From Siphonodentalium dalli (lineage: Eukaryota > Mollusca > Scaphopoda > Gadilida > Siphonodentaliidae), in contig CP136062.1 of assembly GCA_032622095.1 (NCBI GenBank), positions 156,050,875 through 156,114,874 on the forward strand: DNA of 64,000 nucleotides. The letters run 5' to 3'. This document shows positions 46,701 to 58,136 of this stretch, in pieces. The position numbers and the translations under genes are program-made. Below the pieces are notes generated by a model. That model saw nothing but the letters and a program-made list of their open reading frames with translations, did not search any database and had not been told where the DNA came from. How positions within the stretch are numbered: the stretch's first letter is position 1; each line of letters opens with the position of its first letter.

Positions 46701-47048
46701 GGTTTTCACTGCACGGGCTCCAATTTGGGGTTCACCATATCAAGGGCCCATCAAGGAAAATGCGTATGAGTCTAAATATCTGGATTCTGGACATATTATA
46801 TGGACGTTGGGACATATATGGACAGTCCTGCATCTGTACATGACATATATATAATTTACTTCTGGATTCTGGGAATATAATAATGATGATGGAGCATATA
46901 TTGACCGTCCTGCATCTGCACATCACTCTTATACAGTTGACTTAAGTTTTCCCTGTACATACTCCAATTTGGGGTTCAAACGTTTAAGGGCCCATCGAGA
47001 AAAACGGGTAGGTGCCTAAATCTTTGGATTCTGGAAATATAATATGAA
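37712..47048 (+). repeat. 162-bp satellite array, about 57 monomers, with higher-order repeats
   Basis: The monomer runs from 'gacatattatatggaca' through 'cagtcctgcatctgtacatg', 'ttttcactgcacgggctcca' and 'gggcccatcaagga' to 'ctaaatatctggattctg'. Landmarks fall at 37921, 38083 and 38245, exactly 162 bp apart. The outer monomers (37712-37870 and 46863-47048) are strongly diverged, while the core is about 95% or more identical. A proximal domain (to about 39.9 kb) uses 'ggacattggg' and 'aaggaaattggg'. A distal domain uses 'ggacgttggg', 'aaggaaaatggg' and 'tgcacccgtac' variants. Variant spacing shows 4-mer (648 bp) and 6-mer (972 bp) higher-order units. Frames within the array are artefacts. Confidence 0.95.
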
Positions 47049-48240
47049 TTATTTTTAGTAACTATTTTAACATGCTGGCTAGATATATAATCCACCATTT
47101 TTAGCTACATTGATAAATACTACCACCCGTATAAACTTTCTGACCATCATTGCTAGCTTTAGTGACCAATGTAACTGGCTATATGGACTTACCTCCCTAT
47201 TGAGCTATAGTGACAATTTTAGTAGCTGGAGAGATAGACTATCGTAATTTGATCGCTATAGTCACAATAATACCGTCTAGGTAAACTACATATCCACCAT
47301 AAATAGCTGCTGTGTCTAGCGTAACTGCTTGATATGCTTACCACTCTGTTTAGCTAAAGTGACTACACTTACTAGCATGTTGTATAGCCTACGCACTATC
47401 GGTAGATAAACCGATCAATATCACTGTCCATATGTACTGAGTAACCAAATTGACAGGCTCTATTGTCACTAATGTAACTGGCTAGATAGACTTACCACCA
47501 TGGTTAGCAATAATGTCTACAATTATCAGCTTTTCTTTATAGATTATCCACCGTAGCTGGCTACGTTGATCGACATTACTGTCCACATGTACTGAATTAC
47601 CACCATGACTAGGTATAGTGACTAATTTAGCTCGCTGAATAGACTTACCACCCTGATTAGCTATAGTGACTATTATTATTAGCTGGATAGATAGACCATC
47701 CGCTCGCCAGTGCCAGCTATAGTGGTTTATATTACTACCTTTGTAAACTGCATAACCACCATGATTAGCCATTGTGACTAATAAATAGATAAGCCACCAT
47801 GGTTAGCTATATGGATCAATAGTACTGTATATGTAGACTGAATACCCACCAGGACTAGTTATAGTGACTACAGTAAATGACTAGATAGACTTACCATCCT
47901 GCTGTGACTAATCTTACTATCTTGCGGTATACACTGTCTTTCCAGCTGGCTACTTTGATCTATAGTATTGCCCATGTATACTGAATGATCACCATGACTT
48001 GCTATAATGACTAATGGCTATATTGAACGACATTACTACCTGGATACACTGAACAACCACCATGACCAACTATTGTGGCTAATGTAACTGGTTAGATAGA
48101 CATATCACCCTTGTAAGATATAGCGACTATCTTACAAGCTGCCTAGATAGATAAGTCACCATAGCTAGCCATGTTGATTAATATTACCATTTATTACATG
48201 ATCCTACCCTTATTCCATATTCAATAAACCCATCCTATAA
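47049..48240. repeat. Old degenerate tandem repeat ('ctagctatagtgactaat' family), part 1
   Basis: Words such as 'gctatagtgact', 'gtaactggctagatagactt', 'accaccatgactag' and 'ctgtccatatgtactga' recur in similar order with an uneven period of about 145-155 bp (e.g. the last word near 47425, 47580, 47826 and 47971). Divergence is high, so this is an older array than its neighbours. Confidence 0.65.
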
Positions 48241-48620
48241 ATTGGGATATTAAACGTTCGTTTAATAACAGGAAATAGTGCCAGGTGACATTTGACTTCC
48301 GGTTTGTCGTCTGGTAACACTCCGTACTCTATGTCTCAAAATACTATGGCTTCCAATATTTTGCTAACAAACAGTTTGAAAAGTTATGTCATTAAATATA
48401 CTCCATTGAATACGCCAAAGAGTCTTCAGTTATAAGGGACTATTTCTTTACGCAGCCAAACAATGAATAGTTACGTGAAATATCATCGCATGTCTTATAG
48501 AAGCCGATGTTACTATGATGTTAGTTTCGCGTCCCATTTGTTGATATAAGTATGTTTTGTCGATGTTTGGATCATATACTAAATAGAATCTTCAACTCGT
48601 CCCCAGTTTATATATATGGC
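48241..48620. other. Non-repetitive insert splitting the degenerate array
   Basis: This stretch has none of the 'ctagctatagtgact' words. It starts near a short palindrome 'taaacgttcgttta' and ends near 48600 with 'caactcgtc', whose complement 'gacgagttg' follows at about 48642. It may be a small insertion; no superfamily is evident. Confidence 0.45.
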
Positions 48621-49090
48621 GAGGTCCAGACCTAATTTACTAGACGAGTTGTAGATATATAGACTGAAGACCATGACTAGTGTAAGTAACTAGCTATGTT
48701 CAATAAAACTGCCCATATATACTGAATAAGCACATTTACTAGCTATAGTGACTAATGAAAATGGCTAGATTTACTCAACACCATGTTCAGCCAGAGTGAC
48801 TACCTTGCTACCGACTATCCACCATAGCTAGCTACAGTGGTTAATATTACCTCTCATATACTGAATAACCATTACGACCAGCTACTAATGTAACTTGATA
48901 GATGGACTACTCACCTCACTGGTTAGCTATGGTGACTACTCTTACTAGTCTGCTTTACAGACTATCCCCCATAACTAGCTACTTTGATCAATATTGCTTC
49001 CCATATATACCGATAGTCCTACTGAATAACCATTATGACTAGCTGGTAGTAACTAATGTAAATTGATAGATAGACTTACTACACTGTCCA
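48621..49090. repeat. Old degenerate tandem repeat, part 2
   Basis: It continues the same vocabulary as 47.05-48.24 kb ('actagctatagtgactaatg', 'ccaccatagctagctacagt', 'ccatatatactgaataa'). It ends near 49090, just before a unique segment that leads into the 130-bp array. Confidence 0.6.
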
Positions 49091-49249
49091 ACATATGCCT
49101 GCATCTGAGCATCTGATAATAAACGCTCTTTATTTATCATTAATTAATTATACCAATTTAAGTAGTCTGCGATCAACGGCATCTACCCACAACACTCCAG
49201 TTTATCCATGTGTTTCAATATATTCTATTTAGAGTTACTCCACGATAAG

Positions 49250-52200
49250 CTTCGGTCACTTTGTGACAAAAACAGGTCGAACTTTTTAAACGATTTGCAA
49301 ATGTAACGTTGTAACTCTTTTTAAACAAGGACGGATGAAATATTTTCATTTTTCTAGTTGTAGTTATTCTCTGCTAATCATTTGTAACCGTAACCGCAAA
49401 AACACGTCAGAGTTTTTAAACGACTTGCAAATGTAAGGACGGGTGAAATATTTTCATTTTTTAGTTGGATTTACTACACGATAAGCATTGGTCACTTTGT
49501 GACAACAAACACGTCGCATTTTTTAAACGACTTGCAAATGTAACTTTGTAACCATTTTTAAACAAGGACGGGTGAAATATTTTCATTTTTCTAGTTGGAG
49601 TTACTACACGATAAGCATTGGTCACTTTGTGACAATAAACACGTCGCAGTTTTAAAGCGATATCCAAATGTAACTTTGTAACCCTTTTTAAACAAGGACG
49701 GGTGAAATATTTTCATTTTTCTAGTTGGATTTACTACACGATAAGCATTGGTCACTTTGTGACAACAAACACGTCGAAATTTTAAAACGATTTGCAAATG
49801 TAACTTTGTAACCCGTTTTAAACAAGGACGGGTGAAATATTTTCATTTTTCTAGTTGGAGTTACTACACGATAAGCATTGGTCACTTTGTGACAATAAAC
49901 ACGTCGCATTTTAAAGCGATATCCAAATGTAACTTTGTAACCCTTTTTAAACAAGGACAGGTGAAATATTTTCATTTTTCTAGTTGGAGTTACTACATGA
50001 TAAGCATTGGTCACTTTGTGACAATAAACACATCGCATTTTTAAAGCGATATCCAAATGTAACTTTGTAATCATTTTTAAACAAGGACGGGTGAAATATT
50101 TTCATTTTTCTAGTTGGATTTACTACACGATAAGCATTGGTCACTTTGTGACAACAAACACGTCGAAATTTTAAAACGATTTGCAAATGTAACTTTGTAA
50201 CCCTTTTTAAACAAGGACGGGTGAAATATTTTCATTTTTCTAGTTGTAGTTATTCTCTGCTAATCATTTGTAACCGTAACTGCAAAAACACGTCGGATTT
50301 TTTAAACGACTTGCAAATGTAACTTTGTAACCATTTTTAAACAAGGACGGGTGAAATATTTTCATTTTTTAGTTGGATTTACAACACGATAAGCATTGGT
50401 CACTTTGCATGTGACAACAAACACGTCGAAATTTTAAAACGATTTGCAAATGTAACTTTGTAACCCTTTTTAAACAAGGACGGGTGAAATATTTTCATTT
50501 TTCTAGTTGGATTTACTACACGATAAGCATTGGTCACTTTGTGACAACAAACACGTCGAAATTTTAAAACGATTTGCAAATGTAACTTTGTAACCCTTTT
50601 TAAACAAGGACGGGTGAAATATTTTCATTTTTCTAGTTGGAGATACTACACGATAAGCATTGGTCACTTTGTGACAACAAACACGTCGAAATTTTAAAAC
50701 GATTTGCAAATGTAACTTTGTAACCGGTTTTTAACAAGGATGGGTCAAATATTTTCATTTCTCTAGTTGGAGTTATTCTCTGCCAGTCATTTGTAACCGT
50801 AACCGCGAAAACACGTCGTATTTTTGAAACGACTTGCAAATGTAACTTTGTAACCCGTTTTTAACAAGGATAGGTGAAATATTTTCATTTTTCTAGTTGG
50901 AGTTGTTCTCTACTAATCATTTGTAACCGTAACCGGGAAAACACGTCGCATTTTTGAAACGACTTGCAAATGTAACTTTGTAACCCGTTTTTAACAAGGA
51001 TAGGTGAAATATTTTCATTTTTCTAGTTGGAGTTATTCTCTGCCAATCATTTGTAACCGTAACCAGGAAAACACGTCGCACTTTTGAAACGACTTCCAAA
51101 TGTAACTTTGTAACCAGTTTTTAACAAGGATGGGTGAAATATTTTCATTTTTCTAGTTGGAGTTATTCTCTGCCAATCATTTGTAACCGTAACCAGGAAA
51201 ACACGTCGCATTTTTGAAACGACTTGCAAATGTAACTTTGTAACCAGTTTTTAACAAGGAGGGGTGAAATATTTTCATTTTTCTAGTTGGAGTTAATCTC
51301 TGCCAATCATTTGTAACCGTAACCGCGAAAACACGTCGCATTTTTGAAACGACTTCCAAATGTAACTTTGTAACCCGTTTTTAACAAGGATAGGTGAAAT
51401 ATTTTCATTTTTCTAGTTGGAGTTATTCTCTGCTAATCATTTGTAACCGTAACCCCGAAAACACGTCGCATTTTTTAAACGACTTCCAAATGTAACCGTA
51501 ACCGCGAAAACACGTCGCATTTTTTAAACGACTTGCAAATGTAACTTTGTAACCCGTTTTTAACAAGGATAGGTGAAATATTTTCATTTTTCTAGTTGGA
51601 GTTATTCTCTGCTAATCATTTGTAACCGTAACCGCGAAAACACGTCGCATTTTTGAAACGACTTCCAAATGTAACCGTAACCGCGAAAACACGTCGCATT
51701 TTTGAAACGACTTCCAAATGTAACTTTGTAACCAGTTTTTAACAAGGATGGGTGAAATATTTTCATTTTTCTAGTTGGAGTTATTCTCTGCCAATCATTT
51801 GTAACCGTAACCAGGAAAACACGTCGCATTTTTGAAACGACTTGCAAATGTAACTTTGTAACCAGTTTTTAACAAGGAGGGTTGAAATATTTTCATTTTT
51901 CTAGTTGGAGTTAATCTCTGCCAATCATTTGTAACCGTAACCGCGAAAACACGTCGCATTTTTGAAACGACTTGCAAATGTAACTTTGTAACCCGTTTTT
52001 AACAAGGATAGGTGAAATATTTTCATTTTTCTAGTTGGAGTTATTCTCTGCTAATCATTTGTAACCGTAACCGCGAAAACACGTCGCATTTTTTAAACGA
52101 CTTCCAATTGTAACCGTCACCGCGAAAACACGTCGCATTTTTGAAACGACTTCCAAATGTAACTTTGTAACCAGTTTTTAACAAGGATAGGTGAAATATT

Positions 52201-52345
52201 TTCATTTTTCTAGTTGGAGTTATTCTCTGCTAATCATTTGTAAACGTAACCGAGAAAACACGTCGCATTTTTGAAACGACTTGCAAATGTAACCGTAACC
52301 GCGAAAACACGTCGCATTTTTGAAACGACTTCCAAATGTAACTTT
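49250..52345 (-). repeat. 130-bp satellite array, about 23 monomers, two subfamilies
   Basis: Identical landmarks recur every 130 bp: 'ggtgaaatattttcattttt', 'ctagttgga', 'aacacgtcg' and 'tgcaaatgtaactttgtaac'. Subfamily A (to about 50.75 kb) has 'tacacgataagcattggtca'. Subfamily B (from about 50.75 kb) has 'ctctgccaatcatttgtaac' and 'cgtaaccgcgaaaacacgtc'. Some B monomers contain an extra internal copy of about 52 bp (near 51490, 51670, 52110 and 52285). One A monomer has a 4-bp insert (near 50409). Open frames repeat with the monomer and are not genes. Confidence 0.93.
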
Positions 52346-52532
52346 GTATTTCCTAATGTAAAAAAAAGGGCGCATTTGTAACCGGTTTACTGGTCGCAGC
52401 TAACGTACGAGCAAACGTACAGTCGACTTTGAACAAAATCGACTTGGAAAAAAATGCACGACGTATTTGTAACCCAGTAACTGGTTACAATTGCGTCGTA
52501 TTATTTTTCTGCACCAAAATCTGCCATATATG
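52346..52532. other. Linker between the 130-bp array and the segmental duplication
   Basis: This is a short unique stretch containing a near-palindrome 'gtaacccagtaactggttac' at 52469-52488. It is followed directly by the duplication breakpoint at about 52533. Confidence 0.5.
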
Positions 52533-55500
52533 CAGTCGGGACCCTATCACTAACCTGGACTGGACCTTTGTCCGATTCCTAACTCGAACTTGGACGGGAC
52601 CTTGAGCCTAACCCATAACCGGGAAGGGACGGGACCACAACAAGGGCGGTATCCTAACAGTAGCAAGAACTGGACGGATTGGAACGGGACCTTAACCCTA
52701 ACCATTACCCTAAACCGGGACCAGTGTCATGGGACGTCCGGGACGTTAACACTAACCTTAACGATAACCCTAACCGGGACTGGACGGCTCTGAACTGGAA
52801 ATTCACCAGAACCTGACTGCGACGAGACCAGTCGGATTCATACCACTAACCGGGACTCGACCTTAGAGCCATATCCCTAACTCTAACTTGGACGAAACAT
52901 TGAACCTAACCTTAACCGGGACGGAGCTTAACCCTGACAATAACCGGGGAGGTACCCCAAGCTGGACGTGGCGGGATGGGACCATAACTCTAACCCTAAC
53001 CGGACGGGACGAGTCGGGAAACTAACCCGGGATGGAGAGAGACACTAACCCTACCAGAGTATGACCCTAACCATAACTGTGACTGGACGGCTCGGGAATG
53101 TAATTTAGGCCTAACACTAACCCTAACTGGGACGGACCCTACCACTAACCGAAACGTTACGGTACCTTAAACCAACACCCAACTCAAACCGTGGCGGATG
53201 GGGCTGGACCTTAAGCCTAACCTAATTATGAGTGGACCCTGACTCGAACCGCGACATGGTCTTAACCTTAGCTCTAACCGGGAGGGGACCGTAACACTAT
53301 CCGAGATGTGACGGGACCGTAAACCGAGCCCTAACTCTAAGCGGGACTCGACATTAAAACTAACTCTAGCTAATCCGGGGAGGATGGGACCCAACCCTAA
53401 TCGGGACGGAACCGTAACCCTAATTCTAACAGGTACGGGACTCTAACCCTTACAGGACGGGATGTAAACCTTAACCCTAACTGGTACTTGACCTTAAACC
53501 TAACTCTAAGCCGAACCGTGTAGGGACGGGCCCTTAACCATAACTCTAACCGGGACGGGGCCTTTAGGTTCCTCTACCCAACCGCGGCGGTGTGTGCCGG
53601 CCCTTAATCCTACACTAATCCGAATGCCAGCGGGAGGACATTAAACCTATCTCTAATCCGAATCGGGGCGGGACGGGACCTTAACACTACCCATAACCGG
53701 AACGGGACTGGACCCACACACTGACCGTAATCGGCACGGGACGATAAGGGCCGTGACGGGACCCTAGTATAACAGGGATAGATCGAGATGGGACCTTTAC
53801 ACTATAGCACTAATCCTAAACGGGACAGGACGGGGCGGATCCTAACCCTAACTGGGACGGGACCCTAACCATAACCGGGATGGACGGGATGGGACAGCGG
53901 GCGCGGGTAGTGACGGTAACGGGGCGCGCGGGCGGAGCAACTCGTAGTTGTGTTGGTTGGGGCGTCACTGTACGTCTGTTTTCGACCAATTGGCACTGAT
54001 GTTCTAATTTTTTCGGTCCAAATTATCGCCCCATGCACTTTCACTTCAATGTTCCAGACCGAGCATAGCAGCAACTCATATTCGGACACTTTTTGAAACT
54101 CGATCCAAATTTACTTCGGCTAAATCGAATTCTATCCAGCTATTATTTACATATACTTCTGAACACCTGATATATACATATTTTTTGTTTTGAACTATCA
54201 ACGTTAGCGTTGTTAAAGTAATGAGAGCGGGTCTCAAGTTACAAAGAGCACATACTAATAACGCTGTCAATGGCTACCGTTTTAAACCTGTTTACCCTGG
54301 AAGCCTATAACATTGTAGAGGTCGGTTGTTTATTATGACATCAAGGTGAACATATCCATACTGCACATGGCGTCACTTTATATTGCAACCAGTCTTTTCG
54401 CTTGCTTCTTGAATTAACGAACAGCAGAGGAATATCTGCTGGTTGCTTTCATGTTTTCATTTCAATTCAATATGTTGGGACGTTTGTACACCCGCAATCC
54501 GATATTTGACTAAGAGATGATTATAATTTTGCGTAGAAGTACAATTTAGTTTTATCTTATCGAATATGCCATTTCATTTTATGCCATTGTCTGATTTATT
54601 TGATTTATATTCGTGAATAATCCTGTGTCTTTCAATTGTTCTTGGCTGATAGCGATTCACGTGATTAGATTCATATATCTGTATGTGGCTCATGTTATCG
54701 TTTCTACATTGTGTATCATGGTTTTGCATGCTTCAATATATACTGGTTAATTTATTTTGGCTTTTATGTGTTAATTTCATTTCATTCGAGTCTTTTGTAA
54801 CGTACATAAATTGCCCACAACTCGATATTTGGCAAAGCGATTATTCAACTTTTGCATAGAAGTAAACTTTATTTTTTGAAAATATCATTTTATCATGACA
54901 TTCACTGATTTGTATGATTGTTATTCATGCGCTCTAAATAATCCTGTCACTTCCAATTGTCGATTCGTGATCTTGAATCACGTGATCATATTCATATATT
55001 TGGCGATTGCTCAAGCCGATGTTCTATGTTTTCACGTTTACTACACATAGCGATTACGCAGACCAATGTTCTACATGTACGTTGTAATGTGTATTACATT
55101 ATGTTGATTGTGTTCATGGTATACATTGTCCCGAATGTCCTTAACCAGACACCACATGTAAGCGAAAAATAAATTTGTCGGATCGGAATAATGGACTTTG
55201 TCTCACTTACTCCCTATGCATGGAAATTGCTTTAATAGGCATCAAACCAGTGACATTACATAACTACGGTCTTTACTTATTGTATACAAATTAATAGAAG
55301 TTCAGTAAAAAATAACTATAATTTGATTAAGTCTCTTTAATCCGTGTTATCGAAGAAAATATATCGTCAAATGTATAGCGTATTGGGGTACTATTACTTG
55401 TACAACCACTTATCTCACATATATCCTAGATTCGTTTCGTTTGCAACTGATGGTAAATTGTGTTCTTAGTATTTTGTTGAAAAGTAACTGATATGTATAC

Positions 55501-55753
55501 TGTTGATACGTGCGGTTCCAGCTGGACTATACGCACCCCTGATCAAGACTTAGTGGTCCTGCTAATGTGATGTGATGTGATGCTGGTGGTCTCTGCTGAA
55601 TTGCTATAATGCGATTCGGGCGAACTGATGCTGTTAAGACAAAGTACCGTTATTTTTCAAATGTTGTCATTTTCTGGGTGTATGGCTAATACGAGCGGTT
55701 TGGAATAAGACCAGTGCATGTTTGGAACATAAAACACATAGACATTTTGAACA
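52533..55753 (+). repeat. Segmental duplication, copy 2 (3,221 bp)
   Basis: It is the partner of 31033-34253, in the same orientation and colinear without indels. It opens abruptly inside telomere-like DNA and ends at 'gacattttgaaca', after which the flanks differ. It contains the same non-coding content, including the old 322-bp tandem pair. Confidence 0.93.
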
Positions 55754-55871
55754 AATATAATAATGGCTGCTCTGGTGTTTGCAAAACGATGTGAATTGCC
55801 ATCTTGCTATAGTCGATTTGCCACAACTAGTATAACCAATATAAACATATCTCGCAATATATATGTGTTGG
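55754..55871. other. Short unique spacer before the LINE-flanking repeat
   Basis: These 118 bp sit between the end of the segmental duplication and the start of the 1.5-kb direct repeat. No match to elsewhere in the window was noticed. Confidence 0.5.
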
Positions 55872-57387
55872 AATGTTTGATACACACAATGGCTTTTCAT
55901 ATTGCAGATTTTCCGAACGCCGCACAAACGACAATTTTAGAACAAATAACGTACATGTTCTTAACAGCGTAAATTTGCCATGACAGCATCTTAGCAATTC
56001 AACAGGGCCCACCAGCATCGCATCACATTGGCGGGACCAGTTGACCAGTTGTGATACTGTAATAGGATGAAACTTTAATGGTCTGACTGTATTTGTGTTC
56101 GATGGTACGCCAATACATGGGATTCGTTAATCAAATAATTTATTATTGCGACAGTTCTTTAATCTTAGTGTTCGATATTCCGAGAGTTCGATACTTAAGA
56201 ATTTACAGCGACGTGGACATGAATAACAGTCGGGCCTCATCAACATAAAATAAATGTTCCCCGAGGCATCACCATGCGCAAAAGAATCCCACAGGTATCA
56301 AATTTAAACACCATACATACATTTGGGAACAGACAATTAACACACGCGTATATATAATTGCGTAAATGATACACAAATATCCAAATGTTTGTCTTTGTCG
56401 TGTCTTATACATGTATGTTACAACATATGTGACTTATTGGTGCTCTATATAAAAATTCACGTACATGCACGTGCGTGAGCGACACATACACGTGTAATAA
56501 TTTAACGCGATGCTGAAACGGATGCCAGCTTCCGTATGTGAGGAAACTACATGCTATTCTGAAAGCTAGCGCGACCTACATGTATATTTACATATTCGCG
56601 ACTTTCGGACTATCGAATAATCGTAATATCTAACTATCTGACAAACGAACTGCCTAATTTTTTCGTCATTTGACAAATATACAACATTCATATTTGAGAA
56701 TAAGTGGGACAGTTGAAGCACAGGTCCCCAGATCAAAGATTTACTCCACCCCCAATAATACTTAATCCCATAGAAATGTATTCAACTTGGCGGGGCCTAA
56801 TTTTTATTTATTTTTTTCACTAAAAAAACAGGTTCAAAATAGAAAACAAATATTTTTGTTACATAAAGGCCTCATATATACGTAGAAATATATTTTCTTA
56901 TTCATCAATTTGATGTATCCCGTGTAAAAACATGGTCCAGAAAAACTCCTGTTATGAGCACAGGTCTGACGGAAACCGGCTGTTGAAATCCCTCGATCGA
57001 GATGGAGTCCGCTCAACTCGGTCAAAGAGCCGGATTTTGACCACACCGACTTGTGCTTCAAAAACGCACTAAACGGTAAGTAGAATATATATATTATACA
57101 TAATTAGAAGCGGAATCACGGCATCATATCTCTCGTATTTATTGAAATAATCAGTTTCATAAAACCGGAAGCAAATTTAAATTGTCCAAAACAAGCCATT
57201 TTGTAAGTAAGCTGATATGACGTAACACTAATTTGTCATTGGCCCAATATAAATCAAATATATAACGAAGAAGTAATTTACATACGCTCTAAATATTTAC
57301 GAAGTTATATTCTTGTCCATGTGTATGTTTTCAAATCGGCATTCGTGTTAATTCAATCTTTATCTATTCTTTTCATTTTTTATAAAT
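55872..57387 (+). repeat. 1.5-kb direct repeat, left copy (intact, holds the empty hAT site)
   Basis: It matches 61191-62710 at about 99% with one 4-bp indel (near 56135). It begins 'aatgtttgatacacacaatg' and ends 'ttataaat' (57380-57387). The last 8 bp occur once here but are duplicated around the hAT element in the right copy. No gene is recognised inside. Frames such as 56834-57061 are present in both copies only because the DNA is. Confidence 0.93.
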
Positions 57388-57411
57388 ATATATATATATA
57401 TATATATATAC
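57388..57411. repeat. (TA)n tail of the LINE
   Basis: About 12 TA units lie between the repeat end 'ttataaat' and the LINE 3' end. It probably serves as, or grew from, the 3' tail. Confidence 0.7.
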
Positions 57412-57629
57412 CTTTATTTCCTCCAATTTCGGAGAGCAGTAATAACATAATTACAGGTTACATATATATATGCATACATTGTTTGACAAAAGAGAATTGA
57501 CATGAAAAGCACATAAACTTTTTAACAAATGGATACAACACAAACAGAACACCTGTGTAGTCTCGCAGACTAAACGTCCACGTGCAGTTACAAACAACAC
57601 GGGCGCACATACAGGATGGCCCTAACTTA

Positions 57630-57726
57630 CATACTTAACTACACATATGCATACATATATACGCATATACATACATATAAACACACATACACAATTACAT
57701 ACATACATACACATACATACACATAT

Positions 57727-57776
<50 letters not shown>

Positions 57777-57784
57777 ACATACAT

Positions 57785-57882
<98 letters not shown>

Positions 57883-57990
57883 ACACCACACACGTATGCA
57901 CGCACATGCATTCACATACTTATACACATACAAATACACCCTTACATATATGCATACACACATATACTCACACACGACGGACATACATCA
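57630..57990. repeat. Compound (CA)n/(TA)n microsatellite in the LINE 3' UTR
   Basis: About 350 bp of 'acacacac', 'atacatac' and 'tatatata' runs, including a symmetric 'tatatagctatata' centre at about 57832-57847. Long frames on both strands (Tyr-Ile and Thr-His repeats) are simple-sequence artefacts. Confidence 0.9.
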
Positions 57991-58136
57991 TTCGTTATAT
58001 GCTAACCTGATCATTCAAACCGACTCTATATACGGGTCAACATATATAAATATACACAAACATGTGTTCATGCGGATGTGAAATAGAGCATGTACATCAG
58101 TTACCGACGTTTTATCGGCGTCCTCATTGATAATAT

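Noticed and set aside
49461-51977. Series of 60-117-codon frames in the 130-bp array
   Set aside because: The frames restart every 130 bp with the same peptide, a signature of the satellite and not of a gene family.
37712-52345. CRISPR-like array
   Set aside because: Repeats are contiguous 162- or 130-bp monomers without unique spacers, in a eukaryotic genome with no cas genes.
57616-58005. 120-129-codon frames on both strands
   Set aside because: They are Tyr-Ile and Thr-His repeats translated from the CA/TA microsatellite.
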